From Bacilli bacterium (lineage in GTDB: Bacteria > Bacillota_I > Bacilli_A > RFN20 > CAG-826): 64,000 nt of DNA. The stretch covers positions 1 to 64,000 of the forward strand of contig JAKSVG010000002.1 of NCBI GenBank assembly GCA_024408105.1, read 5' to 3'. Positions 39,516 through 48,101 of the stretch are shown in pieces (position 1 is the first letter of the stretch; each line of letters opens with the position of its first letter). A model generated the notes under the pieces. The model did not search any database. It was given only the letters and a program-made list of their open reading frames with translations, and was not told the DNA's origin. The position numbers were made by a program, and so were the translations under genes.

Positions 39516-42005
39516 ATGAAACAAGTAAATAAAGAGACAAATAATAACCTATTCGAAATCATTGATTCTGATCCATCTATCGGTTTAAGCGAAGAGCAGG
39601 TTAAGCAAATGAAGAGCTATGGCTTGGTTAATAAAATGCCTAAGACTGTGACCAAGTCGTATTTCAAAATATTTTTTGATAACATTTTTAATTTCTTCAA
39701 CATTATTCTTTTTGGAGTTGCGTTGTTCATGATAATTACAACTGTCACTGGTTTTTCAGATGAGGGCCAACGTGTTTCTGCAGGTGATTTTGTTTTTGCT
39801 TATTTACTTCTAGTGAACATTGCTATCGGATTATTCCAAGATATTAAAGCAAGAATCAAAGTTGATAAACTTAGAGTTATTTCTTATCCAACCGTCAAAG
39901 TAATAAGAGACGGAATAACTATAGAAATACCTGGTAACGAAGTTGTTTTAAGCGACATTCTTTTGCTAAAAAGTGGTGATCAAATTATATGTGACTCAAT
40001 CCTATTAGATGGCAATTTAGAAGTTAATGAATCTTTGTTGACTGGCGAATCACTTAACATAGTTAAACATAAAGGAGATTATATTTATTCAGGCTCTTAT
40101 ATAACAAGTGGCAGCGCAACTGTTCGTGTCGATAAGGTTGGCAAATATAATTTTGCTGCTTCGCTTCAAAACAAAGCCAAAAAATTCAAAAGACCTAAAT
40201 CCGAAATTCTTCGTTCGATAAATAAGATATTTGTTCTTATTGGAATCATACTGGTTGTTTTAGCCTCCGCGATGTTAGCAACCTATCTTATTAGAGGCAC
40301 CTTCCAAAGCAATACTCTTAACTTTACAGGATCAATTGTTGCTATGGTTCCAATCGGAATGTTCCTCCTTGTGTCATTAACCCTAGCTGTAGGAGTTATT
40401 AGATTGGCAAAACGAAGAATGCTTGTTCAAGAGCTTTATTGCATTGAAACTTTGGCAAGAGTTGATACGTTATGTTTAGACAAAACAGGAACTATTACCG
40501 ACGGAACAATGTCGTTAAAACACATAGATATCCTTTCTAGTGATAGCAAAAACGAAATCGATGATATTTTATCTACTCTTGTTAAAGCAACAAAAGATGA
40601 AAATTCAACCGCCCAAGCAATTCTAAATGCTTATAAAGATAATCAAATGTTGCCTTTTACAAAAGCTTTGGCGTTTAGTAGTAGCAGAAAATATTCTGCA
40701 GTCATGCTTAATGATGGAAGAACTTATGTGTTAGGTGCAAGAGAATTTCTTCCACACAAAATCAACAAAATTGATGAAAAATTTATTGAATATGAAAAAC
40801 AGGGTTATCGCGTACTCCTTTTGGGATATTCCAAAATAGGATTAACAGAAAATGATAAAATGCCAGAAGTCACCCCAGTGGCAATTGTTGTTCTAGAAGA
40901 CCATATTAAAGAAGATGCGGTCAAAAATATAGAATGGTTTAAAAATAATGGCGTCACAATAAAAATTATTTCAGGTGATAATCCATTATCAGTTGCCGAA
41001 ATCGCAAGACGTGTTGGCGTGCTTGGAACAGAAAATTATATTTCCCTAGAAGCAATGCCGATTGAAGAAGTAAAAGCTATTGCAAATAAGTACACGGTTT
41101 TTGGAAGAGTTTCTCCAGAGCAAAAAGAAGCACTTATTTCAGCTATGCAAAGTGAAGATCATGTTGTTGCAATGACGGGCGATGGAGTTAATGATATTTT
41201 AGCATTAAAAGTTGCTGATTGTTCAATTGCAATGGCAAGCGGCAGTGATGCTGCGAAATCAGTGGCTCATATTGTTTCAATGGATTCGAATTTTTCCGCA
41301 CTTCCGGATGTAGTTAAGGAAGGAAGACGTGTCATTAATAACCTTCAAAGAACATGTTCAATTTTCTTAATTAAAACGATTTTTGCAATGATTTTAACTA
41401 TTATTTTCTTAATTTCTTCATGGGCTGGCGGTTCGGGATATCCATTTGTTGGAAGAAACTTATTCATTTGGGAATTATTAACAATTGGCTTTGCTTCGTT
41501 CTTTTTATCGCTCCAGCCAAACGATGAAAGAATTAAAAACAGTTTCTTTGCCAATATCATCACCAAGTCTCTTCCTGGAGCAATTATTCAAATTATATTT
41601 ACGATGGTTTATTTTATCATCAGCGCAATCAATCCTTCGTTTTTGCCATTCAACACTGCTGTAACTATGGCTATTATCACATTTACCATCATAAGTTTTG
41701 TTACCTTATTAATAATATCTTGGCCTTTTGATGCATATAGAAAAGTATTATCTATAGGCATTGGAATAATTATGGTAGGTTTCTTTATTATTGATAGATT
41801 CTGTGTTTATAATACCTCTATTACTGCTACCCCAAATAATAGTGGTTTCTTTAATATTGATTACAACACATTAGCTAATTCTAATTGGTGGATAATATTT
41901 ATTGTTATTGCTTTAGCAATACCTGCATACATATTTATGAGCAAACTAGCATTATATATTCAAAATAAGTTTTTTAATAAGGAGAAGAAAGATGAAAATT
42001 TCTAA
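39516..42005 (+). CDS. Cation-translocating P-type ATPase
   Basis: The 829-residue protein is a P2-like cation pump. The actuator domain has LLTGES, the phosphorylation site is DKTGT (in LCLDKTGTITDG), and the hinge is TGDGVNDILALKVADCSIAM. There are about ten membrane helices. Helix 4 reads MVPIGMFLL, so the PEGL of Ca2+ pumps is replaced by PIGM, and the subfamily signature LVQELYCIETLARVD follows. The transported ion cannot be set from sequence; Ca2+, Mg2+ or Mn2+ are possible. It overlaps psuG by 14 bases, so the two are co-expressed. Confidence 0.88.
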   Translation: MKQVNKETNNNLFEIIDSDPSIGLSEEQVKQMKSYGLVNKMPKTVTKSYFKIFFDNIFNFFNIILFGVALFMIITTVTGFSDEGQRVSAGDFVFAYLLLVNIAIGLFQDIKARIKVDKLRVISYPTVKVIRDGITIEIPGNEVVLSDILLLKSGDQIICDSILLDGNLEVNESLLTGESLNIVKHKGDYIYSGSYITSGSATVRVDKVGKYNFAASLQNKAKKFKRPKSEILRSINKIFVLIGIILVVLASAMLATYLIRGTFQSNTLNFTGSIVAMVPIGMFLLVSLTLAVGVIRLAKRRMLVQELYCIETLARVDTLCLDKTGTITDGTMSLKHIDILSSDSKNEIDDILSTLVKATKDENSTAQAILNAYKDNQMLPFTKALAFSSSRKYSAVMLNDGRTYVLGAREFLPHKINKIDEKFIEYEKQGYRVLLLGYSKIGLTENDKMPEVTPVAIVVLEDHIKEDAVKNIEWFKNNGVTIKIISGDNPLSVAEIARRVGVLGTENYISLEAMPIEEVKAIANKYTVFGRVSPEQKEALISAMQSEDHVVAMTGDGVNDILALKVADCSIAMASGSDAAKSVAHIVSMDSNFSALPDVVKEGRRVINNLQRTCSIFLIKTIFAMILTIIFLISSWAGGSGYPFVGRNLFIWELLTIGFASFFLSLQPNDERIKNSFFANIITKSLPGAIIQIIFTMVYFIISAINPSFLPFNTAVTMAIITFTIISFVTLLIISWPFDAYRKVLSIGIGIIMVGFFIIDRFCVYNTSITATPNNSGFFNIDYNTLANSNWWIIFIVIALAIPAYIFMSKLALYIQNKFFNKEKKDENF

Positions 42006-42891
42006 TGAAGTTAAAAAAGCATTGAGCGAAAACAAACCAGTTGTTGCTTTGGAATCGACGATTATTTCCCATGGAATGCCATATCCAAAAAATGTTCAAA
42101 CAGCATTGCTTGTTGAAAAGACAATTCGCGAACATGGTGCGATTCCTGCAACAATCGGAATCATTGATGGCGAACCAATTATTGGTATGTCAAATGAAGA
42201 AATAGAAGAATTCGGAAAACGTAAAGGAATTAGAAAGGTTTCTAGAAGAGATCTACCAATCGTTTATGCAAAAAAACTTTGGGGTGCAACTACAGTTGCT
42301 GCAACAATGATATTAGCGTCACAAGCAGGAATAGAAATATTTGTTACAGGTGGTGTTGGCGGAGCGCACCGCGGTGCCCAAGACACCTTTGATATTTCAG
42401 CTGATTTAGAAGAACTTGGTAAGACAAATGTTACTGTTATTTCAGCTGGTGTTAAAGCAATTTTAGATTTAAATCTAACGCTAGAAATTTTGGAAACTAA
42501 AGGCGTCCCTGTTTTGTCATATCAAAGCGATGAATTTGCTGATTTTTACACTAGACATTCTGGCATCAAAATGGAGAATGTTGTTTCTTCCGCTAAAGAA
42601 ATTGCTGAAATTATTAAAGCTAAAAGAGACAACCATCTCGATGGCGGAATGCTTGTTGCAAATCCAATCCCTGAGGAATTTGCAATGGATGATAAGATAA
42701 TTAATGGAGCGATAGAAAAAGCCCTTAAACTTGCTGATGAGCAAGGAATCAAAGGTAAAGATGTCACACCTTTCTTATTGAAAACCATTGTCGAATTAAC
42801 TAATGGTGATTCTTTAGAATCAAATATTAAGTTAGTTCTTAATAATGCAAAACTCGGAGCCTCTATTGCCAAGGAATTAACTCAGTTATGA
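41992..42891 (+). CDS. psuG: Pseudouridine-5'-phosphate glycosidase
   Basis: PsuG reversibly splits pseudouridine 5'-phosphate into uracil and ribose 5-phosphate. The 299-residue protein has the family sequence ALESTIISHGMPYP, the metal/phosphate region FVTGGVGGAHRGAQDTFDISADL and a catalytic Lys in the WGATTVAATM/KK region. The pseudouridine kinase PsuK, usually adjacent, is not in this window. AAGGAG near the end of the ATPase gene serves as the ribosome site. A TetR-like gene overlaps its stop (ATGA). Confidence 0.93.
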   Translation: MKISNEVKKALSENKPVVALESTIISHGMPYPKNVQTALLVEKTIREHGAIPATIGIIDGEPIIGMSNEEIEEFGKRKGIRKVSRRDLPIVYAKKLWGATTVAATMILASQAGIEIFVTGGVGGAHRGAQDTFDISADLEELGKTNVTVISAGVKAILDLNLTLEILETKGVPVLSYQSDEFADFYTRHSGIKMENVVSSAKEIAEIIKAKRDNHLDGGMLVANPIPEEFAMDDKIINGAIEKALKLADEQGIKGKDVTPFLLKTIVELTNGDSLESNIKLVLNNAKLGASIAKELTQL

Positions 42892-43433
42892 AAATAGAAG
42901 CCAAGTTTCGTGATGGATTAAAACTTCTTATGAAGAGTAAATCACTTGATGAAATCAATGTGGTCATGCTTTGTAATACCGTAAAATCCAATCGCCAAAC
43001 CTTCTACTATCATTATCGTGATATATCAGATGTTATTGAATCGATGTTTCTTAAAGAAAAAATTCACAATTCATCTAGAGTTTTCGAATATGAAAATATT
43101 ATTAAACCTTTAATTGCCTACATTAATGCAAATATCACATTTTTGGTTGCTGTTGGCAGTTCGTTTGCAAGCGATAAACTAGAAAATTTCTTATATTCAT
43201 ATTTTTACCAAAAAGCTTCTCAATATCTTTCGTTTAGTGGAAAGAGTAAAGAACTCACAACTAAGAATCACAACAACGTGTTGAGAGGCTTATCAATCAT
43301 TCTTTCTAAAGAAATGTTCTTTTGGATAATGAACAAATCTAAAGAAAGACAAGCGCATCTTATAAAAAGATTACACGGCGTATGGGTATATTTTATTGAT
43401 ACTTATCCAACCGAATTAAAAGCTATCAAATAA
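42888..43433 (+). CDS. TetR-like transcriptional regulator
   Basis: The 181-residue protein starts with a TetR-type helix-turn-helix (LDEINVVMLCNTVKSNRQTFYYHYRDISDVIE). The remainder is helical and resembles the C-terminal domain of DhaS/TetR_C-type regulators. It overlaps psuG by four bases and lies directly before a promoter flanked by an 11-base inverted repeat, which makes that repeat a natural candidate target. The ligand is unknown. Confidence 0.75.
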   Translation: MKIEAKFRDGLKLLMKSKSLDEINVVMLCNTVKSNRQTFYYHYRDISDVIESMFLKEKIHNSSRVFEYENIIKPLIAYINANITFLVAVGSSFASDKLENFLYSYFYQKASQYLSFSGKSKELTTKNHNNVLRGLSIILSKEMFFWIMNKSKERQAHLIKRLHGVWVYFIDTYPTELKAIK

Positions 43434-43441
43434 AATCTATT

Positions 43442-43498
43442 GATGTCTTAACTAAACAAAAGTGATAGAATTGTAAACAATAAATCGGTTAAGACATC
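43442..43498 (+). promoter_or_regulatory. Promoter flanked by an 11-base inverted repeat
   Basis: GATGTCTTAAC (43442-43452) and its exact reverse complement GTTAAGACATC (43488-43498) flank the extended -10 TGATAGAAT (43463-43471), with 35 bases between the arms. The arrangement suits a repressor acting on the M50-like gene downstream. The arms could also pair in RNA if transcription comes from the TetR gene. Confidence 0.55.
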
Positions 43499-43590
43499 CC
43501 GCTTAGGCGATTAAATGCGAAGATAATGCACACGTTTGATTGGCACTTCGCTAATCGCAAAAAGAGAAAGATTCTCTGAGGAGGGATCTT
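43496..43590 (+). ncRNA. Structured mRNA leader before the M50-like gene
   Basis: GCGATTA (43507-43513) pairs with TAATCGC (43552-43558). Directly inside, GCGAAG (43517-43522) pairs with CTTCGC (43546-43551), leaving a one-sided AAT bulge. TGC (43527-43529) may pair with GCA (43543-43545) after an ATAA bulge. A second hairpin AGAGAA/TTCTCT (43563-43577) abuts the GAGGAGGG ribosome site. ATCCC (43496-43500) could pair with GGGAT (43583-43587) of that site. I do not recognise a known riboswitch. Confidence 0.5.
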
Positions 43591-44739
43591 ATGAAAAAAG
43601 AAGACATTGCAAGTTTTATTGTCTATATCCTAATGATTGCATTAGCAATTATTATCGGATTTACTTTAGTAAAAGACATGTTTACTGCATATAACAATGC
43701 ATATGGAAGTCGCGCACTTAATCCATATGTTTTTGCAATCCTTATTATCTTACTTGGAATTATTCTAAATGCATTTGGATTAGAACTATTTCATGCACTG
43801 GGAGGAAAAATTGGAGGATACTCAATTGTTTCTTTGAATGTTTTTGGATTTTGCTGGTACAAAAAAGACGGAAAATTCAAATTCAAATTTAAAGATTTTG
43901 ATGGATTAACTGGAGAAACAGTTCTTGCTCCAAAGAAAGAAAAAGCCTCTCCAAAGGCATATGTTTGGCTTCCATTATTAATGTATGTTGTTGAATTAAT
44001 AACATGCATCATTCTATATTCAATTGGCTCTAATAAAGATTTAGCAAAAGACGATAATCCACTTATATGGATTGGCACCGCTTCAATCATCTTTATTACA
44101 ATTTCATCAATGATGGCTCTATATAACTTTGTTCCAGTTAAACTAGATTCAATGACTGATGGCTATAGACTCACATTAATTTCTAAGCCTGCAAACATTG
44201 AAGCCTACAACGAACTTATGAGAATCGAAAACCTTCAAAGAGAGGGCAAAGACCTAGATTCTATTAAAGTATTTGATGAGGTGACAGATTTCACTGCACA
44301 AATTAACCTAATGACAGTTTATGAATCTTTGTCTAAAGAGGATTATCAATCTGCTCTTAAACTTATTGATAAAATGTGCCAAACACCAGAAAAGATTTCT
44401 CACGCAACGTTCAATAGACTAATCGCTCAAAAACTTTATATTAAACTTGTTACACTTCCATTAGATGAAGCAAGAAAGTATTATGATGAAGAAGTTAGCG
44501 ACTCTATTAGAAGATTCATTTCAAACGATTTATCAATGGAGTCAATTCGCGCGTATGTATTAATTGCTGGACTACTTGATGATTCACTTGCAGAAGTTCA
44601 ATTTGCTGATTCAAGAAAAGCTAAAGCGATGAAACGCGCTCTTAAAACACGAGCAAAAATTGAAGAAAAATTATATAAATCTGCAATCACGATGGTTAAA
44701 GATACTCATAAAGATTGGGATATGAGCGAAATACAATAA
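43591..44739 (+). CDS. Membrane protein resembling M50 site-2 peptidases, active site degenerate
   Basis: The 382-residue protein has N-terminal membrane helices (about 10-30 and 45-63), then LELFHALGGKIGGYSI, a loop with FCWYKKDGKFKFKF and GLTGETVLAP, two more helices (about 122-143 and 157-178) and a soluble helical C-terminus of about 200 residues. The layout resembles a Firmicutes family of M50-like proteins in which HExxH precedes a GGY turn and a KENGKFK-type strand. Here the first His is Leu64 while Glu65 and His68 remain, so zinc peptidase activity is doubtful. The resemblance is from memory and needs a profile search. It has a strong GAGGAGGG site and its own terminator. Confidence 0.55.
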   Translation: MKKEDIASFIVYILMIALAIIIGFTLVKDMFTAYNNAYGSRALNPYVFAILIILLGIILNAFGLELFHALGGKIGGYSIVSLNVFGFCWYKKDGKFKFKFKDFDGLTGETVLAPKKEKASPKAYVWLPLLMYVVELITCIILYSIGSNKDLAKDDNPLIWIGTASIIFITISSMMALYNFVPVKLDSMTDGYRLTLISKPANIEAYNELMRIENLQREGKDLDSIKVFDEVTDFTAQINLMTVYESLSKEDYQSALKLIDKMCQTPEKISHATFNRLIAQKLYIKLVTLPLDEARKYYDEEVSDSIRRFISNDLSMESIRAYVLIAGLLDDSLAEVQFADSRKAKAMKRALKTRAKIEEKLYKSAITMVKDTHKDWDMSEIQ

Positions 44740-44750
44740 CCAATAAATAA

Positions 44751-44782
44751 AACTCGCTGCCTAATGTGACAACGAGTTTTTT
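44751..44782 (+). terminator. Bidirectional terminator
   Basis: AACTCG and CGAGTT flank a 16-base loop, followed by TTTTTT on the plus strand. On the minus strand the tail is TTTATTTATT. It separates the convergent M50-like gene and the XRE gene. Confidence 0.75.
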
Positions 44783-44793
44783 GTTACGTAATG

Positions 44794-45120
44794 TTAATCT
44801 TTTTCTTCGTAGCGAGAATTGTCTTCGTGAGGATAATCTTCACTGACAGCGCACTCGCTATGTTCTTTTACGTTTCCTAATATAACATGTTTGTTGCTAC
44901 CTGAATCCTTAAGATCAAGAGTTGAATTTTCATCAAGAAAATCATTGATAGCAAAGCCAAATTTTTCACATAAATATTTTACGTTTTCTGGCTTTGGCGA
45001 TAACGATCCTTGTCTCCATTTAGAAATCACGTTTTTGCGGATTCTAAATTTTTTAGCGAATTGTTTTTCGCTTAAATCAAGACGTTTGATTAAATAATCA
45101 ACCTTTTCAACAACTGTCAT
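44794..45120 (-). CDS. XRE-family helix-turn-helix regulator
   Basis: The 108-residue protein has a Cro/CI-type HTH in residues 1-65 (VDYLIKRLDLSEKQFAKKF, RKNVISKWRQGSLSP, YLCEKFGFAINDFL). A polar, acidic tail of about 40 residues follows. It begins one base after the mscL stop, so the two genes form a tight pair. Regulation of mscL or of a stress response is possible but nothing in the DNA identifies its site. Confidence 0.83.
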   Translation of the reverse strand: MTVVEKVDYLIKRLDLSEKQFAKKFRIRKNVISKWRQGSLSPKPENVKYLCEKFGFAINDFLDENSTLDLKDSGSNKHVILGNVKEHSECAVSEDYPHEDNSRYEEKD

Positions 45121-45121
45121 A

Positions 45122-45802
45122 TTACTTTTGTGCTTGTGCTTTTAATAAATCGCGAATTTCACCAAGAATTTCTTTTTCTGTTGGTTCTGGTTTTCCAGGT
45201 TCAACAGGCGCTGGTCTTTCTTCTGGGTGTTTCTTGTAGTAAGCTTCGAGCATTTTTGCGTCAGCTTCTGCTTTCTTAGCTCTTAAGACAGCAGCTGTTT
45301 TAACGATTGCGAATAAAACTAATGCAATGATAATGAAGCTAATTACAGCATTAATCAATGTGCCCCAATCGATGATTGATGACATATTGTAAGTATAAAC
45401 TGTTCCGTGAAGTGTGTACTTTGAAAGAATTGTTGTTTTAATGCTTTCAATTAAATTTGGGTTTGCAAGTACTGTTACTTCACCGTATGTTTGCTTTGCT
45501 AATCCTTCCGCCAAGCCTTGTAAGTTTGCAGCTTCAAATGATTGGCCTAAACCAATTGCAGCGTCCATTCCTCTTTGAGCATCATTTAATGCAGGAAGAA
45601 CTGTAACTAAACCCTTTAAGCCTCCTGGGACAGCCCATGTACAAACGCTTAATAGGATGTTGACTGCAGCTGTGACAATTGCTGAGAATGCACCACCAAT
45701 GACAACACCAACAGCCATGTCGAGAACTGAGCCTTTGCTAATGAATGCCTTAAATTCTGCCCACAAGCCTTTGCCTTTTGCTTTGCCATTTTTCTTTGAC
45801 AT
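45122..45802 (-). CDS. mscL: Large-conductance mechanosensitive channel with expanded loop
   Basis: MscL opens under membrane tension and releases solutes after hypo-osmotic shock. The N-terminus (WAEFKAFISKGSVLDMAVGVVIGGAFSAIV) is the family signature with the amphipathic helix and the Gly-rich TM1 gate. TM2 is IDWGTLINAVISFIIIALVLFAIV, and the tail ends in the conserved EILGEIRDLLK. At 226 residues it is well above the usual 130-150. The excess is mainly an extracellular loop of about 85 residues between TM1 and TM2, against about 30 in E. coli. A GGAGGT site precedes the ATG. Confidence 0.93.
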   Translation of the reverse strand: MSKKNGKAKGKGLWAEFKAFISKGSVLDMAVGVVIGGAFSAIVTAAVNILLSVCTWAVPGGLKGLVTVLPALNDAQRGMDAAIGLGQSFEAANLQGLAEGLAKQTYGEVTVLANPNLIESIKTTILSKYTLHGTVYTYNMSSIIDWGTLINAVISFIIIALVLFAIVKTAAVLRAKKAEADAKMLEAYYKKHPEERPAPVEPGKPEPTEKEILGEIRDLLKAQAQK

Positions 45803-45824
45803 ATTTTAACCTCCGATAAAAATA

Positions 45825-45833
45825 ATTCTATCA
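45825..45833 (-). promoter_or_regulatory. Extended -10 promoter of mscL
   Basis: TGATAGAAT on the minus strand, followed by a GGAGGT ribosome site and the mscL ATG 22 bases after the -10. Confidence 0.65.
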
Positions 45834-45867
45834 TTTTTAATGTAGATTAAGTATAAAAAAATATTTT

Positions 45868-45876
45868 TGATATAAT
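45868..45876 (+). promoter_or_regulatory. Extended -10 promoter of degV
   Basis: TGATATAAT, a perfect extended -10. The degV ATG lies 19 bases downstream behind a GAGGAAA ribosome site. Confidence 0.75.
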
Positions 45877-45895
45877 ATTTGACGAGGAAAAGCTT

Positions 45896-46744
45896 ATGAA
45901 CAAAGTAAAAATTATTGTTGATTCAACAGTTGATTTATCTAAAGAACTATATGAAAAATTTGACATGGAAGTTATCCCTTTAGGAGTAAATTTTGATTCA
46001 GAAAATTATAAAGATGGAGTAACTATTACTCCAGATGAAGTATATGCAAAAGTAAAAAATGGTGCCCCACTACCAAGCACAGCTGCTGTTTCCCCTCAGA
46101 TTTTTGAAGAAACTGCAAGAAAATATGTTGAGCAAGGATACGATGTTATTTATATTGGCATAGGATCTAAACTTTCTAGTGCATTCCAAAATTATCATAT
46201 TGGAACAATGGATATGAAAGATCACGCTTTTGCAATTGATTCTGAAAATCTTTCTAGCGGTAGCGGTCTACTCGCTATGAAAGCTGCAAAACTTCGCGAT
46301 GAAGGAAAATCAGCAAAAGAAATTGTTGAGTTGGTTCAACCACTATCAAAAAAGGTTTCAGCAAAATTTGTTTTAGATACTCTTGATTATATGAAAAAAG
46401 GCGGACGTTGCTCTGCAATGGCAGCACTTTTTGGTCATCTTCTTCACATTCATCCAGTTCTAAAAATGGTTGAAGGAAAACTTATTGTAGAAAAGAAACC
46501 AAGAGGCCCAATTAGAATGGGTTATAAAGAAATGCTCGAAGAATTAAAAAATGATCTTCCAAACATTGATATGGACCATATTATGATTACACACGCCGGT
46601 GTAAATGATGATGATTTAAAATACCTAAAGGATGAAGTTAGTAAACTAGTCGATCCTAGCATAATTAGAGTCACTAGAGCAGGATGCGTTATCTCCTCTC
46701 ATTGCGGCTATGGAACAATAGGTATTTTGTATATCAAAAAATAA
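45896..46744 (+). CDS. DegV family fatty-acid-binding protein
   Basis: DegV (FakB-type) proteins bind one fatty acid and present it to FakA for phosphorylation, feeding exogenous fatty acids into phospholipid synthesis. The 282-residue protein has VDSTVDLSKELYEKF at the N-terminus, a conserved VSPQIFEE region, the IGIGSKLSSAFQ turn, and the C-terminal THAGVNDDDLKYL. FakA is not in this window, so the acid bound and even the FakB role remain family-based. It is monocistronic with its own promoter and terminator. Confidence 0.9.
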   Translation: MNKVKIIVDSTVDLSKELYEKFDMEVIPLGVNFDSENYKDGVTITPDEVYAKVKNGAPLPSTAAVSPQIFEETARKYVEQGYDVIYIGIGSKLSSAFQNYHIGTMDMKDHAFAIDSENLSSGSGLLAMKAAKLRDEGKSAKEIVELVQPLSKKVSAKFVLDTLDYMKKGGRCSAMAALFGHLLHIHPVLKMVEGKLIVEKKPRGPIRMGYKEMLEELKNDLPNIDMDHIMITHAGVNDDDLKYLKDEVSKLVDPSIIRVTRAGCVISSHCGYGTIGILYIKK

Positions 46745-46749
46745 AATAT

Positions 46750-46777
46750 AAGGGAAGCAATGCTTCCCTTGTTTTTT
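46750..46777 (+). terminator. Rho-independent terminator after degV
   Basis: AAGGGAAG and CTTCCCTT form a perfect 8-bp stem with a CAATG loop, followed by GTTTTTT. It lies between convergent degV and tldE and may also slow transcription from the other side. Confidence 0.88.
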
Positions 46778-48101
46778 ACTTACCTGAAATTGCAAGCTTT
46801 TTAATTAATATGCTTGGTGATGATGTTTGCGACATTTCAAGCGAAACATCATTAGCAATTTCTTTGATTGAGTTAAACACTTCAACTAAATTTCCTGCGA
46901 CAGTGATTAGTGATAATGGTTCAGCTAATTTGCCATCTCTAATCATAAATCCTTGCGCTTGGAGAGAAAAGTTTCCGCTCTTAGCGTTCATTCCTGCATG
47001 AAGACCTTCGAGCTCGGTAATATAAACGCCCTCCTTAATCGGAGAAATCATCTCATTAAACGATTTCTTTCCTGGTTTAACATATATGCAACCTAAACCT
47101 GCTTTAACTTTTGCTCCGACAACACCATTTCCAGTTGGCTCAACACCATCTTTTGCCGCTGTTTCTAGAGTATAAATGTATGTTTCAAGATTTCCTTTTT
47201 TAATTAGGAATTTTTTGTTCATAGCAACGCCTTCATCATCGTAGTAACTATAGAAAACATTTTTCTCAAGGTTATTTTCAATAACAGTCAATTTCTTACT
47301 AGCGACAGGTTGATGAAGTTTGCCAATAAACAATGAAGATTGCTTTTGTACTTCTTCAGCATCAAGATTTGATAAATATGCTCTTAACAGAGCAGAAACA
47401 CAATTAGGTTTTAATACTGTAGGATACTTTTTGCTCTTGCATTGTGTTCCACCTAATTTATTAATTGCGTCTTTTGCAACTTCTTCTGCAAATTTATCCA
47501 TATCAAATTCTTTTGGATCAAGTGAAACAAAGACTTTAAATCCTGTTTTGACTTCATCACCTTCTTTAGCAGCAACTTCTGCATAGAAAGCATAGCTTGC
47601 CATTTTACTTTTAAGTTTTAAACCATATGAATTTGATAATGAACTTTCATCAAAACTTTCATCATAACCAACGGTTGCAACTTCGCTGATACGTTTATCG
47701 TAAGCGCGAATTTTGTCTTCTATTTTTTTCAATAGTTCGATTTTTTCATTTATATCAGAAGAAATAACTTCTTTATTAAAGACATTTTTCTTATGATATT
47801 TTTCACTACCTTTATAGATAATGGATGGATTATTAGTTTCAACTAATGATGCACTTCTAATAATTGAATCAACTAGAAATTGAGGTGTATCTTTATCAAT
47901 TTTACTAACAGCAACAGTACCGAATTTTCCATTATAAATTCCTCTTGCTGTTAACGAATAAGAATCACTAACTGTTAGACTATCAACTTCTCTATGGAAA
48001 ATTGAACATGATGTTGATTTAGAATGACTAAAAGATACATCTGCTGCTTCGAATTTATTAGCTAAAGCTAATTCAAAGAATTTTTTCTCATTAAATCTCA
48101 T
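46776..48101 (-). CDS. TldD/PmbA family protein, TldE-like subunit
   Basis: The 441-residue protein is the TldE (PmbA) partner of TldD. In E. coli and archaea TldD and TldE form a heterodimeric zinc protease that trims unfolded peptides and matures some ribosomally made peptides; TldE lacks the metal motif. Consistent with that, no HExxxH is present here, while the family C-terminal region (GLHAGMNAKSGNFSLQAQGFMI) is clear. It starts inside the end of the tldD gene (4-base overlap), supporting a complex. Confidence 0.88.
   Translation of the reverse strand: MRFNEKKFFELALANKFEAADVSFSHSKSTSCSIFHREVDSLTVSDSYSLTARGIYNGKFGTVAVSKIDKDTPQFLVDSIIRSASLVETNNPSIIYKGSEKYHKKNVFNKEVISSDINEKIELLKKIEDKIRAYDKRISEVATVGYDESFDESSLSNSYGLKLKSKMASYAFYAEVAAKEGDEVKTGFKVFVSLDPKEFDMDKFAEEVAKDAINKLGGTQCKSKKYPTVLKPNCVSALLRAYLSNLDAEEVQKQSSLFIGKLHQPVASKKLTVIENNLEKNVFYSYYDDEGVAMNKKFLIKKGNLETYIYTLETAAKDGVEPTGNGVVGAKVKAGLGCIYVKPGKKSFNEMISPIKEGVYITELEGLHAGMNAKSGNFSLQAQGFMIRDGKLAEPLSLITVAGNLVEVFNSIKEIANDVSLEMSQTSSPSILIKKLAISGK

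Noticed and set aside
43442-43498. Inverted repeat after the TetR gene as a Rho-independent terminator
   Set aside because: The loop would be 35 bases long and no T-run follows the second arm.
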